Origin: a virus | Direction: 5' to 3' (one strand) | Virus record (IMG/VR): IMGVR_UViG_3300042391_000071 | Location: 1 to 34,507 of that record | Length of the DNA stretch: 34,507 bases | Notes under the pieces: generated by a model | The model's input: only the letters and a program-made list of their open reading frames with translations | What the model was told of the DNA's origin: nothing | Databases searched by the model: none | Part shown: in pieces, positions 1 to 8,031 of the stretch | How positions within the stretch are numbered: the first letter of the stretch is position 1 | Layout of the letters: each line of letters opens with the position of its first letter | Made by a program: the position numbers and the translations under genes

Positions 1-39
1 GAATACGAAACAACAAGCACATTCACAATTAGACAATAA
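1..39 (+). CDS. 3' end of the virion protein gene that precedes the portal (partial)
   Basis: The first 13 codons read to a TAA stop and are identical to the last 13 codons of the complete gene at 33889-34263. The stop overlaps the portal ATG in a TAATG arrangement, exactly as at the other end of the window. This is the left end of a circular or permuted molecule, not a separate gene. Confidence 0.85.
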   Translation, partial: EYETTSTFTIRQ

Positions 40-283
40 TGGAAATACAAGTATTGACATTTGCGGAAGCAAAGCAACCAGAATATAAAGAGAAAAAAGG
101 CGAAGGTTATATGCAGTATGGTCAAAACAATGACTATCCGCAATACCTATTAGACCTATTTAACAAATCAGCAAAGCACAATGCTATCATTAGAGGCAAA
201 GTGAACTACATTGTAGGGAACGGATGGGTAGGCGAAGAGGCTATTGTTAAGAAGGTAAATAGAGAAGAGACCTTAAACGACCT
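1..283 (+). repeat. Left copy of the terminal overlap
   Basis: It corresponds base for base to 34225-34507 with 275 of 283 identical. The differences (window positions 128, 140, 149, 156, 158, 173, 182, 200) are confined to a 73-base stretch and change no amino acid. It shows closure of an approximately 34,224-bp unit. Confidence 0.9.
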
Positions 284-2015
284 TACTAAAAAGGTTGCTT
301 TGGACTTAGAGTTGTTTGGCGGTGCTTACATTCAAGTTATATGGAGTGTAATGGGCGCACAGATTGCTGAGTTATGGCACTGTGATTATACAAAGATTAG
401 AACTAACAAAGACAATACTCAATTCTGGTATAAGGAAGATTGGAAGGCTACACGCAACCAAGAAAAAGCTGAGGTATACAATGCGTTTAACCCTGCTAAC
501 CCACAAGGAGTGCAGATACTTTATGTAAAGGAATACAGACCGGGAATGAACGTTTATAGCCTTCCGGGTTATTTCGGTGCGCTTAACTACATTGAAAGTG
601 ATGTAGAAGTAAGTAAGCACGTTTTAGGAAATGCACAGACCGGGTTTTCTGCTAGTAAACTTATTACTTTACCAAACGGAGAGCCAAGCCCTGATGAAAA
701 AAGAGCAGTAAGCAGACAGTTCGATAATATGTATACGGGTGCAGACGGCAAAAAGTATTTACTTGCTTTTGTAAACGATGCAACGAGAAAGCCTATTGTT
801 GATGACTTAGGTGCGAGTGATTTAACGAAAGAAGATTTTGGCAGAGTAGACGAGTTAATACAAACTAACATATTTAGCGGTCACCAGATTACAAGCCCTG
901 ACTTGTTCGGTATCGCTGTGCCGGGTCAATTAGGCAACCGCCAACAGATGCGTGATAGCTATGAAATCTTTAATAACACCTATGTTAGATACAAGCAAAT
1001 GCAGATTGAAGGTGTATTTAATATGCTCGGTCAGTATGCAGGAGTTACAGTAGAGTTAAAGTTGCAGCCGGTAGACCCTATCGGAATAGATTTTAGCGAG
1101 AATGTTATTTTACAGGTAGCACCAAAACAATGGATTTTAGAGAAGTTAGGAATAGACCCTACTCAGTACAATTTGCCTCTTGAAACAGAGCAACCAATGG
1201 CAGCAAGTCCTTTGAATGTTAATGAGCATATTAAAGGCTTAAAGGGTCGTGAGTGGCAAAATATGCAGCGTATCATTAGAGAATTTAACAAGGGTAAGAT
1301 AAGCAGAGAACAAGCTACTGCTATGTTAAAAGCAGGATATGCTTTAACTGATGATGAAGTTAGTACTTGGCTTGGTAGTGAAGAGTTGGAATTTAGCGAA
1401 GATGATTATCAAGTTTTCTTCGAGTTCGGAGATGATAGAAACACTTATGAAGTTCTTAAAAGCAAAACAAGATTTAGCGATGATGAGGACTATCAGGCTT
1501 TTGCAGATGTAACGCAGTTACAATCTAATATTTTAGATTTAATTGTTAAGGATAAGAGAATTACCCCAGAAGTAATTGCTGACACTTTGAAGGAAGATGT
1601 AGGAGCGGTTAAGCGTGTTATTGATATTTTAATCGAGAAGGGGTTTATTAAGACTACCGAAGTAAAGCAAGGTAAAGGGATTGATAGCAACGTTATCATC
1701 GAGAGACAATTAACTCAGCCTATAAGCAAGATTGTAGAAGCTATAAAGCCTGAGACTACTCAGATTTTAATTAGATACAGTTATGAATGGAAGGCAGGTT
1801 TTAATGATGGCGATTTAGATACAAGCAGACCTTTTTGCAAATATTTAGTTACTGCTAATAAGTTTTATACCCGTAGCGAGATTGAGCAAATGAGTGCAAG
1901 ACTTGGCTATTCTGTTTGGGATAGAAGAGGCGGTTGGTATACTAAGCCGGGTACAAATACACATTCGCCAAGTTGCAGGCACGAGTGGCGCAGCAATATT
2001 GTGAGAAGAAAATAA
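39..2015 (+). CDS. Portal protein with C-terminal winged-helix-like and Cys/His extension
   Basis: At 658 residues this is long for a portal protein. The N-terminal 400 or so residues have portal-like content (an NDYPQYL start region, IRGKVNYIVGNGW, ILYVKEYRPG, and a GRVDELIQTNIFSGHQITSP stretch), and the gene sits just upstream of connector genes. Portals form the dodecameric ring through which DNA enters the head. Residues about 480-570 look like a winged helix (ITPEVIADTLKEDVGAVKRV, then IEKGFIKTTE). The tail has RPFCKYL (Cys600) and SPSCRHEW (Cys646, His648), recalling the C-terminal Cys/His block of Mu gpF-like minor head proteins. No separate MuF-type gene follows, so the extension may supply that role. 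Portal assignment rests on family resemblance and position; the extension's function is inferred. Confidence 0.8.
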   Translation: MEIQVLTFAEAKQPEYKEKKGEGYMQYGQNNDYPQYLLDLFNKSAKHNAIIRGKVNYIVGNGWVGEEAIVKKVNREETLNDLTKKVALDLELFGGAYIQVIWSVMGAQIAELWHCDYTKIRTNKDNTQFWYKEDWKATRNQEKAEVYNAFNPANPQGVQILYVKEYRPGMNVYSLPGYFGALNYIESDVEVSKHVLGNAQTGFSASKLITLPNGEPSPDEKRAVSRQFDNMYTGADGKKYLLAFVNDATRKPIVDDLGASDLTKEDFGRVDELIQTNIFSGHQITSPDLFGIAVPGQLGNRQQMRDSYEIFNNTYVRYKQMQIEGVFNMLGQYAGVTVELKLQPVDPIGIDFSENVILQVAPKQWILEKLGIDPTQYNLPLETEQPMAASPLNVNEHIKGLKGREWQNMQRIIREFNKGKISREQATAMLKAGYALTDDEVSTWLGSEELEFSEDDYQVFFEFGDDRNTYEVLKSKTRFSDDEDYQAFADVTQLQSNILDLIVKDKRITPEVIADTLKEDVGAVKRVIDILIEKGFIKTTEVKQGKGIDSNVIIERQLTQPISKIVEAIKPETTQILIRYSYEWKAGFNDGDLDTSRPFCKYLVTANKFYTRSEIEQMSARLGYSVWDRRGGWYTKPGTNTHSPSCRHEWRSNIVRRK

Positions 2016-2027
2016 ATAAAATAAGAA

Positions 2028-2609
2028 ATGAGCTTAAACACATTATTCATATCGGTTCAAAATATTAAAGACCGCTCTGGCTTACACGCTAACGTAGACG
2101 AGAAACTTGTATTACCTGAGATTAAAACTGCTCAGGACATTTACATACTACCTGCGCTTGGTAGTGCTTTATATAACAGACTACAAGCAGGGATAACGGC
2201 TAACAATTTAAACGCTAATGAAGTTATTTTATTAGACCAATACATAGCAGATACTTTGGTGCACTATGTACTTAGTGAGCTTCCAATGGGTTTATCTTAT
2301 CAGTTCTATAACAAAGGCTTGTTAAGGAAGGGCGGAGAAAATACCGAGAACCCGTCTATGCAGGACATGATTGATGTAGCTAATAGATACAAGACAAGAG
2401 CTGAGTTCTACAAGCAAAGAATGATTAAATACTTAAAAGAATATTCTACACTTTACCCTGAGTACTTGAATCCGGGAAGCGGCATTGATGCAATCCACCC
2501 TGAGAACGATGCTTACACAACTAGCATCTGGCTTGGAGATTTTGATTGCTGTGCAGGTAAAAGCTTCGAGGAGTTATATCAAGGAAACAGAGGTTGTAGC
2601 GACTGTTAA
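2028..2609 (+). CDS. Probable head-tail connector/adaptor (DUF6712-like)
   Basis: This 193-residue protein directly follows the portal. It is mostly predicted alpha-helical, with a repeated core around LPEIKTAQDIYILPALGSAL, an IADTLVHYVLSELPM helix and a long RYKTRAEFYKQRMIKYLKEY helix. That is the general shape of gp6/gp15-like adaptor proteins that dock under the portal. The C terminus is cysteine-rich (DCCAGKS, GCSDC). I recognise it as a type often placed after the portal in Bacteroidetes phages. The exact connector role is inferred from position. Confidence 0.6.
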   Translation: MSLNTLFISVQNIKDRSGLHANVDEKLVLPEIKTAQDIYILPALGSALYNRLQAGITANNLNANEVILLDQYIADTLVHYVLSELPMGLSYQFYNKGLLRKGGENTENPSMQDMIDVANRYKTRAEFYKQRMIKYLKEYSTLYPEYLNPGSGIDAIHPENDAYTTSIWLGDFDCCAGKSFEELYQGNRGCSDC

Positions 2610-2611
2610 AT

Positions 2612-2743
2612 ATGAGCAAAGTAACAACAATAAAGAACCAAAATAAACTGCGTGTTTATTTAGAAAAAATTAAGAATGAGCCTAACGTTAAACCAAATTG
2701 TAAAGCAAATAACGACACTAGGAAACGACCACGAACAAATTAA
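2612..2743 (+). CDS. Possible 43-residue basic protein in the connector region
   Basis: The ATG lies two bases after the upstream stop, and the frame reads MSKVTTIKNQNKLRVYLEKI onward, ending in a basic KRPRTN tail. It fills the only gap between two connector genes and then overlaps the next gene by 68 bases in another frame. The overlap is large and the second half may be only a shadow of that gene. I do not recognise the protein, and it may simply be leader sequence. Confidence 0.35.
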   Translation: MSKVTTIKNQNKLRVYLEKIKNEPNVKPNCKANNDTRKRPRTN

Positions 2744-3119
2744 CTTCGTGTACTTCGGTGATGTGTGGGAACGTTTAAGCAACGGAGAGGTAACTTATCC
2801 GGCTATGTTCTACACTTTAACGGGTGCAACTATAAACGCTAAAAATATTACTTATAATTTTAGCCTTTATTTTATGGATAGAATGCTAATGGAAGAGAGC
2901 AACGAAACGGAAGTTTTGTCTGATATGACATTAGTAGGTCAGGATATAGTAGCACAGTTAAGATACCCCAAAGCTATATGGGATATTGGCGAAACTGCGC
3001 CTATGACTTATTTTACCGAAAGCGACCCTGACTATCTTGCCGGAGTTAAGATAGATATAACAATGGAATTACCATACTTAAACGATAGATGCCAAGTGCC
3101 TTCTATTTATACATACTAA
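2676..3119 (+). CDS. Putative neck/tail-completion protein
   Basis: This 147-residue protein lies between the connector and the tail fibre. Its beta-rich pattern (YPAMFYTLTGATI, ITYNFSLYFMDRM, VKIDITMELPYL) resembles tail-terminator or head-closure proteins, which commonly sit one or two genes after the portal. There is no signal peptide or membrane segment. The fibre gene begins two bases after its stop, so the two are translationally close. Function is inferred from fold impression and position only. Confidence 0.5.
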   Translation: MSLTLNQIVKQITTLGNDHEQINFVYFGDVWERLSNGEVTYPAMFYTLTGATINAKNITYNFSLYFMDRMLMEESNETEVLSDMTLVGQDIVAQLRYPKAIWDIGETAPMTYFTESDPDYLAGVKIDITMELPYLNDRCQVPSIYTY

Positions 3120-3120
3120 G

Positions 3121-6111
3121 ATGATAGGAAAAAAGATTAACCAATTAGCTACTGAGTTAGCTCCTGAGAGTACAGATTTAACTATTATAGGCGACCCGAT
3201 TAGTGGAGTAAGTAAGAAGATAACACTTGCACAATTAGGGGCTATTTTTAGCGGTGCAGTTAGCTTTTATAATGACTTAGCTTCGTTCCCTGTGAGCGGA
3301 GATATTAACGTTATTTATTGTGCCAAAGACACCCAGAAGCTTTACTTATGGACTGGCTCTGCTTATGTAGAGGTGTTCCCTTCACAAGCTTTGTTAGATA
3401 CTTATCAGCTAAGAAGTGAAAAGGGCAACGCTAATGGCTATGCTTCTTTGGATAGTGGCGGTAAAGTTCCTATCAGTCAGTTACCGAGTTCTATTATGGA
3501 ATACAAAGGAACTTGGAATGCAGCGACTAACACACCTACACTTGCAAACGGAACGGGTGACACGGGAGATGTTTATATTTGTAACGTAGCAGGAACAGTA
3601 AACTTTGGGGCGGGTCCGATTACTTTTGCGGTTGGCGATTATGTAATTTATTCAGGAACTATATGGCAGCGTTCAAGCGGTGCAGTAGGTACAGTAACAA
3701 GTGTTGCTGCATCTATTACAGGGGATAGCGTAACAATTAGTGGTTCTCCTGTAACAACATCTGGAACTTTGGCTTTTGCTTTTAATGGCACAACGGCTCA
3801 GTATATTCGTGGTAATGGTACTTTAGAAACCTTCCCTTCTTTAACAGGCTTTGTTCCTTACACGGGTGCAACTGCTAACGTAGATTTAGGAACGCATACT
3901 TTAATTGCTGCTAAAGGTACTTTTTCAAGTTCTGGTAGTGGCGATACTGTTGGCATAACACATTCAAGCGGAAGTGGTATTGCTTTAAATATTACTAAGG
4001 GTGGTAATGGCGAAGGCTTATACATAAACAAGACAAGCGGTTCGGGTAACGCTGCTACAATCATAGGTACGTTAAACGCAACTAGTTTAGTAAAGTCGGG
4101 CGGTACATCTTCGCAATTTTTAAAAGCCGATGGTAGTGTAGATAGCTCAACTTACTTAACTACAAGTGATGCATCTTCTCTTTACCTTCCTTTAACGGGC
4201 GGAACCTTAACAGGTCTACTTTCAATTAATTCGGCTTTAAGAATAAAGTCAGGGGCAGCAAACGGGGTACTTTTAGAAACATATAATACTAATCAACTTG
4301 TAGTAAGAGTTACTCCTTCTTCAACTACCTATGATTCTACTTTAATTTTCCCTAGTAATTCAAGAAACTATACCTTTCCTGATGCAAGTGGAACTTTAGC
4401 TTTAGTAGGCGGTTCGGGAGTAGGAACAGTAACGAGTGTTGCTGCTTTAACAATAGGAACTACGGGAACTGATTTGAGTTCTACTGTTGCTAATAGCACT
4501 ACAACCCCTGTAATTACTTTAAACGTACCTACTGCAAGTGCAACGAATAGAGGTGCTTTAAGTTCTACTGATTGGACTACTTTTAACAATAAGCAGAACG
4601 CTTTAACCAATCCGATAACGGGTATAAGTGCAAGTGGTAGAGTAGCGTATTTTAATGGAGATACAAGCATAACAGGTTCAAGTAACTTTTTTTGGGACGC
4701 TACTAATAATAGATTAGGAATCGGGCTTAACAATCCTCAAAGGACGCTTGAAATTCATAACGCTACTGCTGATAGTCAATTAAGAATAAGCGGAGCTGCG
4801 CCTAGCGTATCATTAGGCGAAGCAATTACGGGTGCTATTTATCAAGCAAAGTTCGGTCTTATTACTGCAAACGGGCAATATGTTACAGGTGGTGTTGCAG
4901 GAGATTTCGTAATGATTTCACAAACGGGTGCTACTATATTCGCTACGAGTTCTACTGAGAAGATGCGAGTACAAGCATCGGGTAATGTTTCTATTGGAAA
5001 TACTAACGACACACATAGATTAGATGTAACAGGTACAGGAAGGTTTAGCGACCAAGTTAGAATTAATAAAGACGGACAATCTTTATTAATATTTCCAACT
5101 ACAACAAGTTCTGTAAGAATTCAAATTCAAAGTACAGGCGGGGGAAATATGATAATTGGAACCGATAGTTCAACGGGTGGAGATTTAGCAACAGGAACTA
5201 ATGCTTATGCTTCTGTATTTTCAAGTGGTTCAATAAGAGATTTAGTTTTAGGAACAAATAGTGTTGCAAGATTAACTATTAATGGAACAAGCGGTAACGT
5301 AGGTATAGGAACAAGTTCGCCAAACGCTTTATTACAAGTACTTGGAAGTTCTATTATAGGTTCAGGTACTATTGCAAATGGTAATACTTTTGGTGGTGGT
5401 GGTCAAGTTAATAGATTAAAAGTAGAGTCGGGAAACTATACTTGTCTTGAAATTAATGGCAATACAAGCGGTGGTTCTATTCAATTCACTTATGGGTCAA
5501 ATGCACCTAATCAAGTTGCAGCTTTGATAGGTTACAACTATGCAGGAGGTGCAGCTAATGAATTTGTTATATCTAATATTTTAAGTGGTCCATTAGTTTT
5601 TGCTACGAACAACACCGAACGTATGCGTCTAAATAGTACGGGTAATCTTACAGTATATTCTGCTAATGCAACATCAATAGGCGCAATAAACTCAAATAAT
5701 ACAAATGGCAATTACGGGTATTATAGCGAAATGGGTGGCAATACAAATAATACTTCATCATTTCATTTTGTAGGTGCTATTGCAGGTGTAGGTAATAAAA
5801 TTCAAATTTGCGGTAATGGTAACGTACAAAACACAAATAACTCTTACGGAGCAATTTCTGACATTAGCTTAAAAGAAAACATCATAGATACTACTTCTAA
5901 ACTTGCTGACTTATTAAAAGTTAAGGTTAGAAACTATAATCTAATAGGAGATGACAAAAAACAAATAGGTGTAATAGCACAGGAACTTGAAACTATATTC
6001 CCTTCTATGATTGACACAGATAGTATTACAGGATTAAAATCTGTTAAATATTCAATATTTGTACCTATGTTAATTAAAGCAATTCAAGAATTAAACGATA
6101 AAATAAAATAA
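3121..6111 (+). CDS. Tail fibre/receptor-binding protein with C-terminal S74 intramolecular chaperone
   Basis: This 996-residue low-complexity fibre is rich in Gly, Ser, Thr and Asn. It has repeated phrases typical of phage fibres: GTVTSVAA occurs twice, and GNVGIGTSSP-type, RLGIGLNNPQ and GNVSIGN turns repeat along the shaft. The N-terminal 100 residues (MIGKKINQLATELAP, then FYNDLASFPVSGD and KLYLWTGSAYVEV) are a typical particle-attachment region. The last 84 residues are a Peptidase_S74 domain: SDISLKENI supplies the Ser913 cleavage site and Lys918 of the Ser-Lys dyad, followed by QIGVIAQELE. In this family the chaperone drives trimerisation and then cuts itself off, leaving a mature fibre of about 912 residues. 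It probably determines host range. Confidence 0.88.
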   Translation: MIGKKINQLATELAPESTDLTIIGDPISGVSKKITLAQLGAIFSGAVSFYNDLASFPVSGDINVIYCAKDTQKLYLWTGSAYVEVFPSQALLDTYQLRSEKGNANGYASLDSGGKVPISQLPSSIMEYKGTWNAATNTPTLANGTGDTGDVYICNVAGTVNFGAGPITFAVGDYVIYSGTIWQRSSGAVGTVTSVAASITGDSVTISGSPVTTSGTLAFAFNGTTAQYIRGNGTLETFPSLTGFVPYTGATANVDLGTHTLIAAKGTFSSSGSGDTVGITHSSGSGIALNITKGGNGEGLYINKTSGSGNAATIIGTLNATSLVKSGGTSSQFLKADGSVDSSTYLTTSDASSLYLPLTGGTLTGLLSINSALRIKSGAANGVLLETYNTNQLVVRVTPSSTTYDSTLIFPSNSRNYTFPDASGTLALVGGSGVGTVTSVAALTIGTTGTDLSSTVANSTTTPVITLNVPTASATNRGALSSTDWTTFNNKQNALTNPITGISASGRVAYFNGDTSITGSSNFFWDATNNRLGIGLNNPQRTLEIHNATADSQLRISGAAPSVSLGEAITGAIYQAKFGLITANGQYVTGGVAGDFVMISQTGATIFATSSTEKMRVQASGNVSIGNTNDTHRLDVTGTGRFSDQVRINKDGQSLLIFPTTTSSVRIQIQSTGGGNMIIGTDSSTGGDLATGTNAYASVFSSGSIRDLVLGTNSVARLTINGTSGNVGIGTSSPNALLQVLGSSIIGSGTIANGNTFGGGGQVNRLKVESGNYTCLEINGNTSGGSIQFTYGSNAPNQVAALIGYNYAGGAANEFVISNILSGPLVFATNNTERMRLNSTGNLTVYSANATSIGAINSNNTNGNYGYYSEMGGNTNNTSSFHFVGAIAGVGNKIQICGNGNVQNTNNSYGAISDISLKENIIDTTSKLADLLKVKVRNYNLIGDDKKQIGVIAQELETIFPSMIDTDSITGLKSVKYSIFVPMLIKAIQELNDKIK

Positions 6112-6113
6112 AA

Positions 6114-6521
6114 ATGGCAACAACTTACAAATGGGTGGTAAGCAGTTTAGATAGCTACCCCAAAGATGCAGAAGGTTTAACAGACGTTATCTGTGTAGTA
6201 CATTGGAGATACCAAGCGGAGCAAGTAGACGAAGACAAGACATACTTTGCTGAGGTTTACGGAACGTTAAGCGTAGCTTCTCCTGACCCGGCAAACTTCG
6301 TACCTTATGAAGATGTTACCTATGAAATGGTATGCGGTTGGTTAGAAGCAGGACTTGACCAAGTAGCCTTAGAGCAGAACTTAGATAGCCAGATAGCAGA
6401 CCAAATCAATCCAAAAATTGTTACATTACCTTTGCCGTTCAGCAATCCACAATTATCTTTACAAATAAAAAACAACGAAAATGAAGAACAAACAACTGCT
6501 CCAATTAGTGAGCAACCTTAA
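6114..6521 (+). CDS. Conserved phage protein next to the tail fibre (DUF7936-like)
   Basis: This 135-residue protein has an N-terminal core (TYKWVVSSLDSYP, LTDVICVVHWRYQAEQ, YFAEVYGTLSVASPDPANF, VTYEMVCGWLEAGL). I recognise this as a small family found in many aquatic phages and recently given a DUF number. It starts two bases after the fibre stop, so a structural or fibre-associated role is plausible. The C terminus is Pro- and Asn-rich and overlaps the next gene by 41 bases in another frame. The function is unknown. Confidence 0.65.
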   Translation: MATTYKWVVSSLDSYPKDAEGLTDVICVVHWRYQAEQVDEDKTYFAEVYGTLSVASPDPANFVPYEDVTYEMVCGWLEAGLDQVALEQNLDSQIADQINPKIVTLPLPFSNPQLSLQIKNNENEEQTTAPISEQP

Positions 6522-6867
6522 TGCCGTAATCGGTAACAGCGAAACTAAAACCCAAAAGAAGCTCGTTAAAATTTATGAACGAGTTAAAAAACATCACGAG
6601 GACTATCAAGCCGAAGTTGAGATTTTGCGTTTAGACAATGCTCAGACCGATGATAAGGACTGCTTATTATTAGACGAGAAGGGAAATTACAAATTTTCAA
6701 AGGAAGGCATTAAGAAGCTGACAAAAGATATTGAAGCCTTAAATGATAAAGAATTTGATTTTCAAATAATTAACGTGGTCAATCCACAAGGCTTGGAAGA
6801 TTTTACCTTCTTAGAAGATTGGACTACCGGCATAGAATTTAACAAACAAGAAGAAGAAGAACTATAA
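6481..6867 (+). CDS. Hypothetical helical protein between fibre and lysis genes
   Basis: This 128-residue acidic and basic protein has an N-terminal coiled-coil-like stretch (LVKIYERVKKHHEDYQAEVE) and a lysine-rich middle (FSKEGIKKLTKDIEALNDKE). It ends in an acidic run of four Glu before the C-terminal Leu. The pattern is loosely like DUF1617-type phage proteins, which also sit near fibre and holin genes, but I cannot assign it. It starts inside the preceding gene and ends directly against the ATG of the first lysis-cassette gene. Confidence 0.6.
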   Translation: MKNKQLLQLVSNLNAVIGNSETKTQKKLVKIYERVKKHHEDYQAEVEILRLDNAQTDDKDCLLLDEKGNYKFSKEGIKKLTKDIEALNDKEFDFQIINVVNPQGLEDFTFLEDWTTGIEFNKQEEEEL

Positions 6868-7038
6868 ATGGAAAATAACCACCAAGCAGACCAATCAACA
6901 ATGGTATCATTAGTAAGCGCAACAATTAGCATTACAAGTATTCAACCACTATTCACATTGATTGCAAGTTTGGTGGCTATTGTTTCTGGCGGTATGGCTA
7001 TACGCTATTACTATAAAATGACTAAGAAACTAAAATGA
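6868..7038 (+). CDS. Small single-span membrane protein, holin/antiholin candidate
   Basis: This 56-residue frame begins at the first base after the upstream stop and ends in an ATGA overlap with the next gene, both typical of real phage genes. A polar N terminus (MENNHQADQ) is followed by a long hydrophobic stretch (about residues 24-48, LFTLIASLVAIVSGGMAIRY) and a basic end (KMTKKLK), giving an N-out, C-in orientation. It opens the lysis cassette, so a holin or antiholin role is reasonable. A structural membrane-associated role cannot be excluded. Confidence 0.7.
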   Translation: MENNHQADQSTMVSLVSATISITSIQPLFTLIASLVAIVSGGMAIRYYYKMTKKLK

Positions 7039-7466
7039 GATTAATACTTTTAGCTTTATTACTTACTTCGTGCGCTTCTGTAAAGAAAGCATCGGAGCGT
7101 CTAGATAGCACAGTAGTCAAAACATTTGATTCTGTGCGTGTAGTCGTTTTAGATAGCGTTACTAAAATAGTAGAAAAGGAAGAGTATTTTACCAAGACCA
7201 TTACTTACTACGATACTTTGTGGGTTACTAAGGATAGTATGATAACAGTTCCTAAGTACACCGAGACCTACACAAGAGGCACAAAAGAGAAGCAAACGGA
7301 TAGTAAGCAGACCAAGACTGACTCAATGGCTCTAAATCGCACAGAAACAACCCAAATTTCGAAGATAACTAAAAATAAGGATAAGTCCTTTGGCGAGTTC
7401 TATAAGGCTCTAATAGCCCTTATATTGATAATAACGCTAATCTTATTCTTTTGGAGACGTAAATAA
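7035..7466 (+). CDS. Candidate unimolecular spanin (u-spanin): N-terminal lipoprotein plus C-terminal membrane anchor
   Basis: This 143-residue protein begins with a very short lipoprotein signal (MRLILLALLLTSC) with lipobox LTSC and Cys13 as the lipidation site. A roughly 105-residue polar periplasmic segment rich in Thr, Asp and Lys follows, then a C-terminal membrane helix (ALIALILIITLILFFW) with a basic WRRK cytoplasmic end. A lipid anchor in the outer membrane and a helix in the inner membrane on one polypeptide is the defining layout of u-spanins such as phage T1 gp11, which fuse the two membranes at the end of lysis. Architecture and location support it; sequence identity is not claimed. 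Confidence 0.7.
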   Translation: MRLILLALLLTSCASVKKASERLDSTVVKTFDSVRVVVLDSVTKIVEKEEYFTKTITYYDTLWVTKDSMITVPKYTETYTRGTKEKQTDSKQTKTDSMALNRTETTQISKITKNKDKSFGEFYKALIALILIITLILFFWRRK

Positions 7467-7467
7467 T

Positions 7468-7740
7468 ATGGCAAAAGCAGCAAAAAGCGTAAACGTATCG
7501 GCTAACCCGTTACCTATTTCATTCAAGGAATTTAGTAAAAACCCTGTTGTTGGTATGCTATTTTTATGTATCTGCGGCATTAGTTATTTGTATATAGACA
7601 ACGCAAAGCGTAACGAAAAGCAAGACGAAAAGATAGGGAGCTTGTATGAAATGGTGCGTAAAAGTGATAGCAGCAACGCAGCAAGTACGGCTCGTTTAGA
7701 AATGGCAGTAGACTTAAAGGCTTTAAAAAAGTTTAAGTAA
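7468..7740 (+). CDS. Single-span membrane protein with C-terminal helix, lysis cassette
   Basis: This 90-residue protein has a 30-residue polar N terminus, one membrane segment (about residues 29-43, VVGMLFLCICGISYLYI) and a charged helical C terminus (KRNEKQDEKIGSLYEMV onward). It follows the u-spanin gene by one base and touches the next lipoprotein gene directly. The layout fits an inner-membrane spanin partner or a holin-like protein. It could pair with either lipoprotein next to it. Confidence 0.6.
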   Translation: MAKAAKSVNVSANPLPISFKEFSKNPVVGMLFLCICGISYLYIDNAKRNEKQDEKIGSLYEMVRKSDSSNAASTARLEMAVDLKALKKFK

Positions 7741-8031
7741 ATGCGTTATTTGATACTTATTGCATTGATAGGTTGCGGAGTTAAACAAGACACGCAATTA
7801 GAAACGCTTAAAAATAAAGTAGAACAAAGCCAGATGCAGAGTGTAGAGGTGCAAGGGGTGGCAGCTCAGGATAACAAGAAGGTAATTACTAAGACAGTAA
7901 AAACAATAGTTACCTTAAAGGAAACAGTAAAAGAATTAAAAACAGAACTAAATGAAGTTAAGGCTAAATTGGATTCTGCTAATTCTGTCGATACTAATAG
8001 CACCAAGTTTCAGCTTCGCCCAATACGTTAA
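7741..8031 (+). CDS. Putative outer-membrane spanin-type lipoprotein (o-spanin candidate)
   Basis: This 96-residue protein starts with a short signal (MRYLILIALIGC) ending in lipobox LIGC, with Cys12 the predicted lipidated residue. The rest is a charged helix with coiled-coil character (LETLKNKVEQSQ, TLKETVKELKTELNEVKAKL). Small lipoproteins with a periplasmic coiled coil between holin and endolysin are typical o-spanins. Its last 80 bases also encode, in another frame, the signal peptide of the next gene, as in overlapping Rz/Rz1 pairs, though here the lipoprotein comes first. Confidence 0.6.
   Translation: MRYLILIALIGCGVKQDTQLETLKNKVEQSQMQSVEVQGVAAQDNKKVITKTVKTIVTLKETVKELKTELNEVKAKLDSANSVDTNSTKFQLRPIR

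Noticed and set aside
4368-4733. 121-codon minus-strand frame opposite the tail fibre
   Set aside because: It mirrors the repetitive Thr/Gly/Ser fibre code, giving a Val/Leu/Pro-biased product with no recognisable domain.
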